Part shown: piece by piece, positions 1 through 8,889 of the stretch
How positions within the stretch are numbered: the stretch's first letter is position 1
Layout of the letters: every line of letters starts with the position of its first letter
NCBI GenBank assembly: GCA_902774215.1
Contig: CACYHU010000007.1
Span: 1 to 48,827 of the forward strand
Length of the DNA stretch: 48,827 nt
Source: an uncultured Chloroflexota bacterium
GTDB lineage: Bacteria > Chloroflexota > Anaerolineae > Anaerolineales > Anaerolineaceae
Direction: 5' to 3'
Translations under genes and position numbers: made by a program
Notes under the pieces: generated by a model
What the model saw: only the letters and a program-made list of their open reading frames with translations
What the model was told of the DNA's origin: nothing
Database searches by the model: none

Positions 1-36
1 TAAAGTGCTAATGAACCGGTGCAAACCGTTATTCAT
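1..36 (-). CDS. possible 5' end of a gene running off the left edge
   Basis: On the minus strand an ATG at 36-34 opens a frame with no stop for the 12 codons left in the window (begins MNNGLHRFISTL). A GGAGAGA Shine-Dalgarno-like sequence lies a few bases upstream. This is all that is visible, so product and even reality of the gene are unknown. The stretch 37-181 between this start and the next gene is AT-rich and would hold its promoter; I see no convincing -35/-10 pair there. Confidence 0.3.
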   Translation of the reverse strand, partial: MNNGLHRFISTL

Positions 37-181
37 CGATTCTCTCTCCAATAATCATCAATAAATCGTTTTCGAACTTTTTCCTATGCAGTTTCTCCCT
101 GCTGCAAAATTACAGAATATGATACGTTTATAATTATAATGATTTTCCTATCATTTTACGTGATTTCGTAAAAATTTCTAT

Positions 182-1129
182 TCAAATTTTTTTATATTTT
201 ATATATTTTTCCATATAAACACAATCAAAGGTGGATCTGTGAGCCTGGAAGGAATCATTATATTTATACCCGAGTTTTTCGTAGAAAGGTTCGCAGCCTT
301 TTCTACAGGAAATCACGATTTTTTGATAACCATCTTGTTTGATCCAGGATTCTGCCTCCCGCATCACAAGAGAACCAAGATGCATTCCGCGATATTCAGG
401 GAGAACAACGACCCGCCCGATCTCAACCGTTCCTGTACCTGTTTCAAACCAGCGGCAGGTTGCTGCCGGAAAATCATCATCAAGCGCCAGAACATAATGA
501 CAATCCGGTCCGTCGATTTCATCAAATTCCTCTCGTAAGGTGATGTGATAAGCTTTTGCCATAGCCTGGATGCGAACATAATATGCACCTGCACGCTGGA
601 ATTCCTCATCTGCATGGAGTACCCGGAAGCGCTGTTTTAGCTTTTCTGTCTTAAGCCAATCAGAAGCCTCTTCACGGGAATGAAACATAATAACATCAAC
701 TCCAGCACTGTAACGCTCCAACAGTTCACAGATCCCCGGCATCTGATCATGAGAAAAATCCAGGATCCACTGCCGAAATTCCGGGGCGAAGTCCTCTTCT
801 ACCCACGGAAGATCTTCACGGACAGTGCCAATCCGGGCAGCAGCACCTTCCAGACAAAGCTCCGTAGGATAGTTCAGAAAAAAAACCGTATCGCAATGCT
901 GCAGCCGTGTTTCCAGAGTACGGATATAATTTCCATCAATGATCCATTTATCCCCGGCAAGCACTTTTGCAAGCGAGGCATCAAACCATTCCCGTGTTAC
1001 AGTCGTCCGATCCTCCTTATGCCACAACCGGTCCAGATAAATCAGAGGAAGTCCGGTCAGGTCCCGCAACTCTCTTGCAAAAGTGCTTTTTCCCGCTCCC
1101 GGGCAGCCAATAACGATTATTTTATCCAT
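182..1129 (-). CDS. P-loop kinase (FlaR/topology-modulation type) fused to a GNAT acetyltransferase
   Basis: This is a 315-residue two-domain protein. Residues 1 to about 170 look like the small adenylate-kinase-like family often named 'topology modulation protein'. The P-loop GCPGAGKST is at residues 8-16, followed by the family's LPLIYLDRLWHK segment and a WIIDGNY motif. Residues from about 180 to the end form a GNAT domain with an acetyl-CoA loop (LPEYRGMHLGS) and a terminal FYEKLGY motif. The ATG at 1129 is preferred over an upstream start at 1156 because MDKIIV is the normal family beginning. That ATG overlaps the stop of the upstream broken esterase by eight bases, so the two were probably one operon. 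Substrates of both domains are unknown. The fusion suggests phosphorylation and acetylation of related small molecules, which is inference. Confidence 0.85.
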   Translation of the reverse strand: MDKIIVIGCPGAGKSTFARELRDLTGLPLIYLDRLWHKEDRTTVTREWFDASLAKVLAGDKWIIDGNYIRTLETRLQHCDTVFFLNYPTELCLEGAAARIGTVREDLPWVEEDFAPEFRQWILDFSHDQMPGICELLERYSAGVDVIMFHSREEASDWLKTEKLKQRFRVLHADEEFQRAGAYYVRIQAMAKAYHITLREEFDEIDGPDCHYVLALDDDFPAATCRWFETGTGTVEIGRVVVLPEYRGMHLGSLVMREAESWIKQDGYQKIVISCRKGCEPFYEKLGYKYNDSFQAHRSTFDCVYMEKYIKYKKI

Positions 1130-1917
1130 TGTATTCCCTGCCTGTGACCTGTTCAAATTCTGTGAAACCGAAATCCCGGAGCATCTTCATATAAACCTCG
1201 CAAAGTCTTGCCCTCGCCTGTTTTGCTTTTTTTGTCCATGGCAACATCATATCAAACGCATGTACTTTTCCTGAATAGATATCCGCTGACGCGGGAATTC
1301 CTGCCCGCTGCAGATTTCTGATATATGACAGTGTTTCGTTATAAAACGGTTCACCTTTACAAACAAAGGTATAAGCCGGCGGAAGTCCTGTATAATTTGT
1401 TTCACGGGCAGGAGAAGCATATTTCGGTTAAAGTATTCCAGAAATATCCGTGATTATCTTTAGAAGTGGGTGTATCAAAACAGTCAAGCATAGGATAAAG
1501 CGGGAGCTGATATGCAACTCGTATCTTTCCCCGATCCCTGGCCAGCATACAGACAGCCGCAGTCAAGCCACCTCCCGCACTTTCACCGCCAACGATTATG
1601 CAGTCGGAACATATCATCAGTTCTTCCGCATGCTCATACATATATTCCAGCGCCGCATAACAGTCATTCACTGCCGCAGGATAAGGAGCCTGCCATGACA
1701 GCCGATAACCCGGTGAGATCACCACTGCTCCGAATTTTTCCGCAAGCATCTTTCCTGCAGAATGATAAACCATCGCCGCCATCCCGGACAAGTAGCCGCC
1801 GCCATGGAACCAAAGTATCCCCGGTAAAGGCCGATTCTGTCCCTTCGGACGAAGAATGATGAGTCTCATTCTTCCAGACATGGTTTTTATCTTTTTACTC
1901 TGACTGACCAGTTTCAT
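1122..1917 (-). pseudogene. alpha/beta hydrolase (HSL-type esterase), frameshifted and internally shortened
   Basis: The first 171 codons (1917-1402) encode the N-terminal part of a hormone-sensitive-lipase-type esterase, with the oxyanion motif HGGGY and the nucleophile elbow GESAGGG. That frame stops at a TGA just after YFWNT. In another frame the rest continues directly (about 1421 to 1122): YASPARE, GLPPAYTFV, GEPFYNETLSYI, and KVHAFD carrying the catalytic His. The C-terminal frame has a stop (TAA) just upstream of the joint, so one indel alone does not restore an ORF. Family members usually have some tens more residues at this place, so a small deletion is likely. The catalytic Ser and His are now in different frames. 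I infer an inactive gene. Its end overlaps the kinase-GNAT start. Confidence 0.85.
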
Positions 1918-2121
1918 TTGAATTTTACGCAGGCACCTTTCCCTCTTACTTGTCTAATCATACCATTTGATTTATAAATTGCCAAAAGTTACTATTTACA
2001 ACCTGCAGTGTGTCAGTTTCCGAGTAATTCGTGCAAAACACAAATTTATTCTGATATTGATTCGTATAATCAAAATAAAATATTTGTAAAAACGCTTTTG
2101 AAAAAGGGATAAAATTTAATT

Positions 2122-3426
2122 ATGAATAATGAAAACTGGTACCCATTAGAGACATCCGCAAAAATATATCCGGCAATCATTTCACCCCGGCAGCCGAGCG
2201 TATTCCGATTATCCTGTACTTTTCATAACGAAATTGACCCAAATATCATGCAGACAGCACTGAATGTGACAATGGTTCGCTATCCTGGATTCTCCATGAC
2301 ACTCAAACGCGGTGCTTTCTGGTTTTATTTCGAAGAAATGGATAAAAATCCAACTCTGCAGCCGGAACAATATTATCCCTGCCAAATCGTCGATCCGGAA
2401 GCAGAAAACGGATTTCTTTTCCGCGTCACATGGTTCAAAAAGCGGGTAAATCTTGAAGTTTTCCATGTTATTACCGACGGAACCGGTGGGTTGGAATTTT
2501 TAAAAACGCTGGTTTATTATTACCTGTTACTTTCCGGAGAAGACATAAAACCCGGTGAAAATATCCGCACGCTTAGGCATAAGCCTACAGAAGAAGAACG
2601 GGAAAACAGTTTCCTGCGATATTATGACCCACAGATCCCGTCTGACCGTGCCGACAGCAACGCTGCTCTGCATTATGAAGGAACACGTATGCCGGTAGGA
2701 CACTCCCGCGCGATCCATATACACACAGAAACCGCTCCTCTGCTGGCTCTTTCACGCAGCTGCCAGGTGACACTGACTGAATATCTGACGGGACAGTTCC
2801 TTCGTTCTTTCCTTGTTGTATTGAAAGAAACGACCGACTCCGAAAAACCGGTAAAGATCTCCATCCCTATCAATCTGCGAAAGCTTTTCCAAAGCGACAC
2901 CCTGCGGAACTTCACCTATTTTGCCAACATCGGAGAACCTGTTGCCAACGCAGATGAACCGCTGGAGAAAACGCTGCAATACATCAAAACACAGCTGCGT
3001 GCCACATGCACACGGGAAGCTCTGATTCCGCGTCTCAACCCGAATGTGAGCTCTGAGAAAAATCCTTTTCTGCGGGCGGCACCGCTGAGTCTCAAACAGC
3101 TTGTACTAAGGGAAGCACACCACATTTTGGGAGATAACCTGTTTACTGCTTCCTTTTCTAATCTCGGAATCATCCGTCTGGATGATTCGATGGCAAAACA
3201 TATCCGGAATTTTGATTTCGGTTTGAGCTGCAGTGATTTGATCCCGCTGAATCTCAGTATGGTTACTTGGATGGATACGGCATATATGACCTTTTCTTCA
3301 ATTGTAGAGGAGCGCCATGTAGAGCGGATATTTATCAGCAAACTCAGTGAAGCCGGTCTAAAAATGAAGGTTTGGACAAGCGATCCGTCGGAGGCCGAGG
3401 GAGATACACATGAAAATTTGTCCTGA
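2122..3426 (+). CDS. condensation-superfamily acyltransferase (alcohol acetyltransferase-like)
   Basis: The 434-residue protein carries the HxxxDG signature of CoA-dependent acyltransferases and NRPS condensation domains (HVITDGTGG, near residue 115). A late segment with NLSMVTWMDTAYMTF matches the fold's second half. It lacks carrier-protein or adenylation domains and is a free-standing enzyme. It is the first gene of a five-gene run (2122-5981), and its last 17 bases overlap the next ORF, a zinc-ribbon membrane protein. I know this pair as a recurrent neighbourhood in Clostridia, suggesting joint acylation of a lipid or cell-surface compound. The acceptor is unknown. A TAAAAT box ends six bases before the ATG, and an AAAGGGAT sequence could serve as ribosome binding site. 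Confidence 0.75.
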   Translation: MNNENWYPLETSAKIYPAIISPRQPSVFRLSCTFHNEIDPNIMQTALNVTMVRYPGFSMTLKRGAFWFYFEEMDKNPTLQPEQYYPCQIVDPEAENGFLFRVTWFKKRVNLEVFHVITDGTGGLEFLKTLVYYYLLLSGEDIKPGENIRTLRHKPTEEERENSFLRYYDPQIPSDRADSNAALHYEGTRMPVGHSRAIHIHTETAPLLALSRSCQVTLTEYLTGQFLRSFLVVLKETTDSEKPVKISIPINLRKLFQSDTLRNFTYFANIGEPVANADEPLEKTLQYIKTQLRATCTREALIPRLNPNVSSEKNPFLRAAPLSLKQLVLREAHHILGDNLFTASFSNLGIIRLDDSMAKHIRNFDFGLSCSDLIPLNLSMVTWMDTAYMTFSSIVEERHVERIFISKLSEAGLKMKVWTSDPSEAEGDTHENLS

Positions 3427-4090
3427 ATGTAAGATTGAGATCGGAGGCACTGAATATTACTGTCCGCTTTGCGGAAGTGAACTCACTCTCTCTGATGACA
3501 AAGGCGGAGAAGAAAGCTTATATCCCGATTTTTCGCTGCCGGTTAATCCACCAAACAGATTTCCTTTTCTGGCAAAACTGTTTGCTTTTTTGTCACTGAT
3601 CGCTGTCCTGGTTTGTGGGTTGATCGATCTGCTGATCAATCATCAATTGACCTGGTCTTTATTCGTGATCGGAGGGATTGCAGCCGCCTGGGTCTCACTG
3701 GGAACCCATCTGCTCACAAATATCAACCTGAACTACAAACTGCTGCTGGACCTTTGTGCACTTTCGCTCTATTTGATCCTGATAGATCATCTGACCGGAT
3801 GGCACCAGTGGTCAATCGATTATGTGATCCCGATCCTTTACATCGGTGTTATGATCACTACCATTGTACTTGCTTTGGTTTTCCGGGAGTTCTGGAGAGA
3901 ATACATCCTGTCTTTGGTCGCGATCTGCGTTCTCGGACTCGGTCCGCTGCTGATTTTTTTCACCAGTAAATCCCCGATGCGTTATCTTTGTCTGGCAGCC
4001 GCATTATTAGCAGCTGCCCTGCTGATCGGCCTGATTTATTTCGCCGGCGGCAAAGTGTTTTCCGAATGGAAACGCAGGATGAATTTTTAG
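3410..4090 (+). CDS. zinc-ribbon polytopic membrane protein (DUF6320-like)
   Basis: The 226-residue protein starts with a zinc ribbon (CPECKIEIGGTEYYCPLCG, two CxxC knuckles in residues 4-22). After a short linker come about six hydrophobic helices from residue 48 on. It overlaps the upstream acyltransferase by 17 bases, so translation is probably coupled. Zinc-ribbon-plus-helices proteins of this type usually follow condensation-like acyltransferases in Clostridia (DUF6320 from memory). Its role may be as membrane partner of that enzyme. No catalytic residues are recognisable. Confidence 0.7.
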   Translation: MKICPECKIEIGGTEYYCPLCGSELTLSDDKGGEESLYPDFSLPVNPPNRFPFLAKLFAFLSLIAVLVCGLIDLLINHQLTWSLFVIGGIAAAWVSLGTHLLTNINLNYKLLLDLCALSLYLILIDHLTGWHQWSIDYVIPILYIGVMITTIVLALVFREFWREYILSLVAICVLGLGPLLIFFTSKSPMRYLCLAAALLAAALLIGLIYFAGGKVFSEWKRRMNF

Positions 4091-4101
4091 AGGAGATATT
4101 A

Positions 4102-4644
4102 ATGAAAAAACTCCTGATTCTTCTCAGTATAATATTTGCGCTAAGTCTTTGCATCTTCTCCTTAAGCTTTGCGGATTTCGCCAATTATGCAGGGCCACAG
4201 CTGGAATATATCTCTAACTCATTTCCGATTTTGTGGAATAAACCAAAGACAGAAGTAATGCGGGTCATGAGCATTTTCCCGGATTTTATCTGCAAAGACT
4301 ATACAGACCAGCTGGTTTGTACCAGCAGGTTTAATACTGACAGAAATAACAATATCTATATCAACTTTTTTATGGATGATTACGAGGAACATCACGATAA
4401 TCTCTGGAAGGTTTCCGTAACTGCGGATGTCCAGTCCTCAGAACAGATCCAGTCGCTTTTTGATGTTCTCTGGATCAACGGTATGAAGCCCTTCCATGAT
4501 CCTGATGATGAATTCTGGTTCGAAGGCGTGGTGCCGCTTTATTTCAATAATGAAACAACCACTATGGTCGCCTGGTTCCAGCCTTATAAGCCAAACAATG
4601 GTGCCTTTTTTCTGGTGGAATATTACAACGGTTTTCTGCGATAA
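4102..4644 (+). CDS. small exported protein of unknown function
   Basis: The ATG at 4102 follows an AGGAGATATTA ribosome binding site, 11 bases after the previous stop. The 180-residue product begins with a clear signal peptide (MKK, about 17 hydrophobic residues, then SFADF). The mature part is acidic and aromatic, with no cysteine pattern or enzyme motif I recognise. Reading the frame upstream to 3988 would only extend into the previous gene. It belongs to the 2122-5981 operon by spacing. Confidence 0.7.
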   Translation: MKKLLILLSIIFALSLCIFSLSFADFANYAGPQLEYISNSFPILWNKPKTEVMRVMSIFPDFICKDYTDQLVCTSRFNTDRNNNIYINFFMDDYEEHHDNLWKVSVTADVQSSEQIQSLFDVLWINGMKPFHDPDDEFWFEGVVPLYFNNETTTMVAWFQPYKPNNGAFFLVEYYNGFLR

Positions 4645-4657
4645 AGGAGTATGATCC

Positions 4658-5491
4658 ATGATCCAGGATATTCAGCCTGTTCAATTCAACAACCAATATA
4701 AACATATTAAACCAAACGAAGATGACCTTATCATATGCTTCCACAGTAATAAATTCTACATTCATTACAACAAAGATCAGCAAAAGCTCACCTTCCCGAA
4801 ATGGTACGAATTTACAAAAAAAACGGATTCCGTGTACCTGTTTTCCCTTGATGATGAAAAATATTTCCTGGTTATAGAAGCGGACAACCTTCCTGATGGA
4901 TATGAATGGTACGATATACAGGAACTGCGAAAACTGAAAAAACAGGGAAATCAGGATATTTTCATCATCTTTACCGCATGGCACCTGGCAAAATGGTATC
5001 ATTCCAGCCGCTACTGCGGGATCTGCGGTACAAAAACAGAATTCGACACCATAGAACGGGCTATGGTCTGTCCGCATTGCGGAAATAAAATCTATCCGCG
5101 CATCAACCCCGCTGTCATAGTCGGTGTGACCAACGGGGACAAATTGCTGCTGACAAAATATAACCGTACTTATGCTTATAACGCCCTGATCGCCGGTTTC
5201 ACAGAGATCGGTGAAACCATGGAAGAGACGGTTCAGAGGGAAGTGATGGAGGAGACAGGGCTTACAGTCAAAAATATCCGCTATTACAAATCCCAGCCAT
5301 GGGGTATTGCAGCTGACATTCTGATGGGTTTTTACTGCGATGTAGACGGAGATGACACGATCCATCGCGATGAAACCGAATTGAAATACGCTGCCTGGGT
5401 AAATCGGCAGGATATTGAACTACAGCCGGACTCACTGAGCCTTACCAACGAGATGATGATGATGTTCAAACAGGGTTCAGAAATAAAATAA
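4658..5491 (+). CDS. nudC: NudC-type Nudix hydrolase (NAD+/NADH pyrophosphatase or NAD-decapping family)
   Basis: The 277-residue protein has the NudC layout. There is a variable N-terminal domain to about residue 110 and a four-cysteine zinc ribbon (CGICG near 118 and CPHCG near 140). The Nudix domain follows, with a full box: G, five residues, E (EIGE), seven residues, REVMEETGL. The SQPW motif just after the box (YYKSQPWG) is the hallmark of this family. Known members hydrolyse NADH to NMNH and AMP and remove NAD caps from RNA. The symbol is by family resemblance. It lies 13 bases after the exported protein and 10 bases before a second Nudix gene. Confidence 0.88.
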   Translation: MIQDIQPVQFNNQYKHIKPNEDDLIICFHSNKFYIHYNKDQQKLTFPKWYEFTKKTDSVYLFSLDDEKYFLVIEADNLPDGYEWYDIQELRKLKKQGNQDIFIIFTAWHLAKWYHSSRYCGICGTKTEFDTIERAMVCPHCGNKIYPRINPAVIVGVTNGDKLLLTKYNRTYAYNALIAGFTEIGETMEETVQREVMEETGLTVKNIRYYKSQPWGIAADILMGFYCDVDGDDTIHRDETELKYAAWVNRQDIELQPDSLSLTNEMMMMFKQGSEIK

Positions 5492-5501
5492 GACAGCGCT
5501 G

Positions 5502-5981
5502 ATGCGTTCCAAGATGATCGCCATGAGACTAACGACTTTATGCTATATTGAAAAAGACGGGCGGTGGCTTATGATGCACCGCGTAAAAAAGGAACAGGAT
5601 GAGAACGCTGGAAAATGGATCGGGATCGGCGGCCATTTGGAGGAAAATGAATCTCCGGATGAGTGCATTCGCCGGGAATGTCGGGAAGAAGCCGGAATGG
5701 AGCTGATCGATCTGAAGCTGCGTGGTATTCTCACTTTTATCCTTCCGGCCTGGGGCAATGAGCTTACATTCCTTTACACTGCCAAATCAGAAAAAGAGAC
5801 TCTCCCTGCATGTGAGGAGGGAATCCTGCGATGGATCCCGATACAGGAAGTACCGGAACTTCCTGTATGGGAAGGCGACAGAATATTCCTTCCGATGCTG
5901 CAGACCCGTAAAGATATTTTCTCCCTGAAGCTGATTTATGATCACGCGGGAAACCTTATTTCATATCAAACTGATTATTAA
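5502..5981 (+). CDS. MutT-like Nudix hydrolase (8-oxo-dGTP diphosphatase type)
   Basis: The 159-residue protein carries a complete Nudix box starting at GGHLEENE and ending RECREEAGMEL. The preceding ENAGKWIGIGGHLE pattern and the C-terminal WIPIQEVPELPVWEGD fit the 8-oxo-dGTP/dihydroneopterin group of MutT-like enzymes. Internal ATGs at 5514 and 5523 are equally possible starts, since LTTLCYIEKDG is the typical beginning and no strong ribosome binding site marks the first ATG. It is the last gene of the operon; the hairpin at 5993 follows. Confidence 0.85.
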   Translation: MRSKMIAMRLTTLCYIEKDGRWLMMHRVKKEQDENAGKWIGIGGHLEENESPDECIRRECREEAGMELIDLKLRGILTFILPAWGNELTFLYTAKSEKETLPACEEGILRWIPIQEVPELPVWEGDRIFLPMLQTRKDIFSLKLIYDHAGNLISYQTDY

Positions 5982-5992
5982 TCAATCTAAAA

Positions 5993-6014
5993 GGACAGGC
6001 CTGATGGCCTGTCC
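5993..6014. terminator. bidirectional hairpin between convergent genes
   Basis: A perfect 9-bp stem (GGACAGGCC / GGCCTGTCC) with a TGAT loop sits 12 bases after the Nudix stop and 26 bases beyond the 3' end of the convergent dipeptidase. On the minus strand it is followed by TTTTAGATT; the plus side lacks a good T run. It mainly looks like the dipeptidase terminator. Confidence 0.75.
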
Positions 6015-6039
6015 CAAATGTTACGGATGAAAAACCGTA

Positions 6040-7503
6040 TCAGTTATCTGCGCGGTTATAACCGTTTTTCATGTGAATAGTGGCTTCAAGCAGAACCTTA
6101 TTTAAAGTCTTTATCGTCTCTTCTTTCGCCATATCGCAGAGCTTCCGGTTTGCTTCTTCCATCAGGCTAAAATTATTGTTTTCGATCATTATCCGGTCAT
6201 ATTCACGGATCAGCTGCCGCCCTCTGGTGATTACTGCATTATGATAACGCTCTATGTTCTGGATAGAACTGCCATAACAGGGATCTGCAAGTGCACCAAT
6301 AAGCCGGCTGCCCCAATAGAAATTTTCGGTAGATGTATCAAGCGTTACATCTGTCAGATAGCGGGGCAGGCGGGATACATTGGTATAAACAGGCAGCATG
6401 GCGCTGAAAGTAGTCGAGCCGAAACAGATCCATTCAATGCCTTTAATTGCATCAGGAACATCACTGCGGATCTGACAGATCGATGTCACACCAGTGCGGT
6501 TGATACCAATCGGGCGGTAAATTCCACGCTGTCCGTTATCATGCTTCGCATATGGATTATAGGGTGTTCCCTGAAAATGAGAAGACAGCATATACTTTAC
6601 ATCCTCTGCCGCAACCTTTCGTTCCGGGACAATTGACCAGGGAATATTTTCACTTTCCGGAGTAAAATCCGCGTTCTCACCATCCCAGCGGTATCTGTGC
6701 GGCATCAGATAACGAGCCATGAACCAGGCACGCGGAGTATTGTAAATGTGGTCCATATCTGTATGGGAACCAAAAATGTCACGGGGATTAAACAAACCCG
6801 CTTCCTGATTCAGGTCAAGATGGTTTTCCGAAATGAACTCCCGCAGATCAGCTGAACACAGGTTTTCTTTCTGCTCACCAAAAGCGTCATTCAAGTCAAA
6901 GCCATCCATTCCCCACTGATTCGGATTGATCACAACACGATTATCCGGAACTCTGCGAGCCATCCAGTGATGTCCGCCGATGGTTTCCAGCCACCAGGCT
7001 TCATTTTCATCATTGAATGCAATGCCGTTCATCTCATAGGTGCCATATTGCTCCAAAAGTGAAGCCAGGCGAAGAACACCTTCACGGGCAGTATGGATAT
7101 ATGGCAATACCAAAATGACAAAATCTTCTTCTCCGATCCCGCCGGGAACCATTTTTGTCCGGCCTTTAGCTTCCTTCATCTCAACCAGTGGATCAGCTGC
7201 CAGAACACGGGGATTGGAAGTAATAGTTTCCGTCGCCGTCATACCGACATTGGCTTCATTGATGCCGGTTGCCGCCCATATGCCGTGTTTCAGATCCACA
7301 CTCGGACAGGCAGTATAACGCATCGGGTTATCCGGAAGTTCGATTTCCACATGCGAAATCACACTCTTATATTTCCGCGGCTGTTTTTTAGGATCCATAA
7401 CGATCATCTTCTTCACGTCAAAGTGCCCGTCATCTGTTCGGGCAACCATTGTTGATCCGTCATTACTGGCTTGTTTTCCAACCAAAATTGTTGTACAAGA
7501 CAT
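6040..7503 (-). CDS. C69-family dipeptidase (PepD-like)
   Basis: The 487-residue protein begins MSCTTILVGKQASNDGSTM, the start typical of C69 (U34) dipeptidases, where the near-terminal Cys (here residue 3) becomes the N-terminal nucleophile. Downstream segments such as ARTDDGHFDVKK and EAWWLETIGGHHW also match the family. The ATG at 7503 is chosen because a GGGAGG ribosome binding site lies about ten bases upstream. An in-frame ATG at 7521 overlaps that site and would add only MGGYIN. No signal peptide is seen, so a cytoplasmic role in dipeptide breakdown is likely. The gene stands alone. Confidence 0.9.
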   Translation of the reverse strand: MSCTTILVGKQASNDGSTMVARTDDGHFDVKKMIVMDPKKQPRKYKSVISHVEIELPDNPMRYTACPSVDLKHGIWAATGINEANVGMTATETITSNPRVLAADPLVEMKEAKGRTKMVPGGIGEEDFVILVLPYIHTAREGVLRLASLLEQYGTYEMNGIAFNDENEAWWLETIGGHHWMARRVPDNRVVINPNQWGMDGFDLNDAFGEQKENLCSADLREFISENHLDLNQEAGLFNPRDIFGSHTDMDHIYNTPRAWFMARYLMPHRYRWDGENADFTPESENIPWSIVPERKVAAEDVKYMLSSHFQGTPYNPYAKHDNGQRGIYRPIGINRTGVTSICQIRSDVPDAIKGIEWICFGSTTFSAMLPVYTNVSRLPRYLTDVTLDTSTENFYWGSRLIGALADPCYGSSIQNIERYHNAVITRGRQLIREYDRIMIENNNFSLMEEANRKLCDMAKEETIKTLNKVLLEATIHMKNGYNRADN

Positions 7504-7614
7504 ATTAATATATCCTCCCATATAAAATAGTAATCAGGAATAATTTCCTTAAATAATATTTTTTTAGGAAATCGTCTCTAATAACCAATATTTACTGACA
7601 TCTGAGAACTGCCG

Positions 7615-8796
7615 CTAAAGTTTTGCCGCTTTTGCTGCAGCAGCCCGTTCCTCACATAGTTTTGTCCAATTGGGCAACTTCGGCATCAATTCTGCAAATT
7701 CTGACATTGCTTTCGGAATGTCTATCTTCTGCGGACAGATCTGTGTACATTGTCCGCACCCAATACAGGCTGATGGTAATTTGTCCCCCGGTAAAGAATC
7801 CAGCATCATCGGAACGGTAAAAGAAGCCGGATGCAGCCGGGCATCGTTGAATGCATTGATAAGAAGCGGAATGTTCAGCTCCATCGGGCAGCCGTCACAG
7901 CAATAACGACAGGATGTGCAAGGTAAAGCATTTTTCATCCCGTCAGCTATTTCCATCAGTGTTGAATATTCAACATCATTCAGCGGTTTATATTCCTCAA
8001 AAGTCGCAGTATTCTCCTTCATTTGATCCAAACCGGACATGCCACTGAGAATCATTGTGACATTGGGAAGACCCTGCAGAAAACGGAAAGACCAGGCAGG
8101 AATAGTTTCCTCAGGACGAAGCGCCTTAAGGCGGTTCTGATCTTCTTCCGAAAGGCTGCAAAGCCGTCCACCGTGAAGCGGCTCCATAACCCAAACAGGT
8201 ATTCCACGCTCAGTGAGGATCTCATACTTCCGTTTTGCGTTTTGCAGTGTCCAATCAAGAAAATTAAGCTGTATCTGACAAAATTCGATGTATTTTCCCC
8301 AACGGTCAAGAAATTTTTCAAGATTTTCAGGAAGCGCATGAGAGGACATACCGAAATGACGTATTCTTCCTTCCGCCTTTTGTTCCAAAAAATAATCTAT
8401 GATCCCCCAGCGAGGATCTTCGTAAGCAGGAATGGACATCTCGCAGACATTATGAAGCAGATAAAAATCAAAATAATCCACCTGGCATTTATGCAGCTGA
8501 TCGTTAAAAATATCTGCCGGGATATAGCTTTCAGCGAGTTGGTGACCGGGATATTTATCAGCGAGAAAAAAGGATTCCCGCGGATATCTGGCCAAAGCCT
8601 TACCGATCACTATTTCTGATTTCGAAGCATGATAGGGATAAGCGGTATCAAAATAGTTAACACCATGAGCTAATGCATAGTCAGTCATTTCAAAAACCTG
8701 AGGTTCATCAATACTCTTATCCGGATTCAGCGGCAGCCGCATTGTTCCGAAACCTAAAGAAGACAGCTGAAGATCCTGAAAATTGTGGCAAATCAT
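7615..8796 (-). CDS. aldo/keto reductase with C-terminal 4Fe-4S ferredoxin domain
   Basis: The 393-residue protein has an aldo/keto reductase barrel in residues 1 to about 280. Catalytic Asp and Tyr are in YFDTAYPYH, Lys in LADKYPG and His in YLLHNV. It then has two ferredoxin-like cysteine clusters (CTSCRYCCDGCP near 290 and CIGCGQCTQICP near 340), each followed by the usual Pro. This architecture is widespread in anaerobes. Electrons may come from ferredoxin as well as NAD(P)H. The substrate is unknown. GGGAG lies seven bases before the ATG. It is preceded by the terminator at 8829-8855, so it probably has its own promoter. Confidence 0.9.
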   Translation of the reverse strand: MICHNFQDLQLSSLGFGTMRLPLNPDKSIDEPQVFEMTDYALAHGVNYFDTAYPYHASKSEIVIGKALARYPRESFFLADKYPGHQLAESYIPADIFNDQLHKCQVDYFDFYLLHNVCEMSIPAYEDPRWGIIDYFLEQKAEGRIRHFGMSSHALPENLEKFLDRWGKYIEFCQIQLNFLDWTLQNAKRKYEILTERGIPVWVMEPLHGGRLCSLSEEDQNRLKALRPEETIPAWSFRFLQGLPNVTMILSGMSGLDQMKENTATFEEYKPLNDVEYSTLMEIADGMKNALPCTSCRYCCDGCPMELNIPLLINAFNDARLHPASFTVPMMLDSLPGDKLPSACIGCGQCTQICPQKIDIPKAMSEFAELMPKLPNWTKLCEERAAAAKAAKL

Positions 8797-8828
8797 GATT
8801 TTACTCCCGAAAATATAAGGAAAAAAGT

Positions 8829-8855
8829 CAACTGCCTGAAAATTTCAGGCAGTTG
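8829..8855 (-). terminator. intrinsic terminator of the small secreted protein gene
   Basis: Reading on the minus strand, an 11-bp or longer stem (CAACTGCCTGA / TCAGGCAGTTG) is followed by GACTTTTTT. It lies 35-60 bases after the stop of the 8890-9303 gene. Confidence 0.85.
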
Positions 8856-8858
8856 GCT

Positions 8859-8876
8859 ATTATTCGTACGAATAAT
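8859..8876. promoter_or_regulatory. perfect 18-bp palindrome (possible operator)
   Basis: ATTATTCGTACGAATAAT is a perfect palindrome immediately after the small secreted protein gene and just before its terminator. It could be an operator-type site or an extra mRNA stem. A 4-8 base self-complement is common by chance in AT-rich DNA, but 18 bases is unusual. Function unknown. Confidence 0.35.
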
Positions 8877-8889
8877 TAGATTTGATTAA

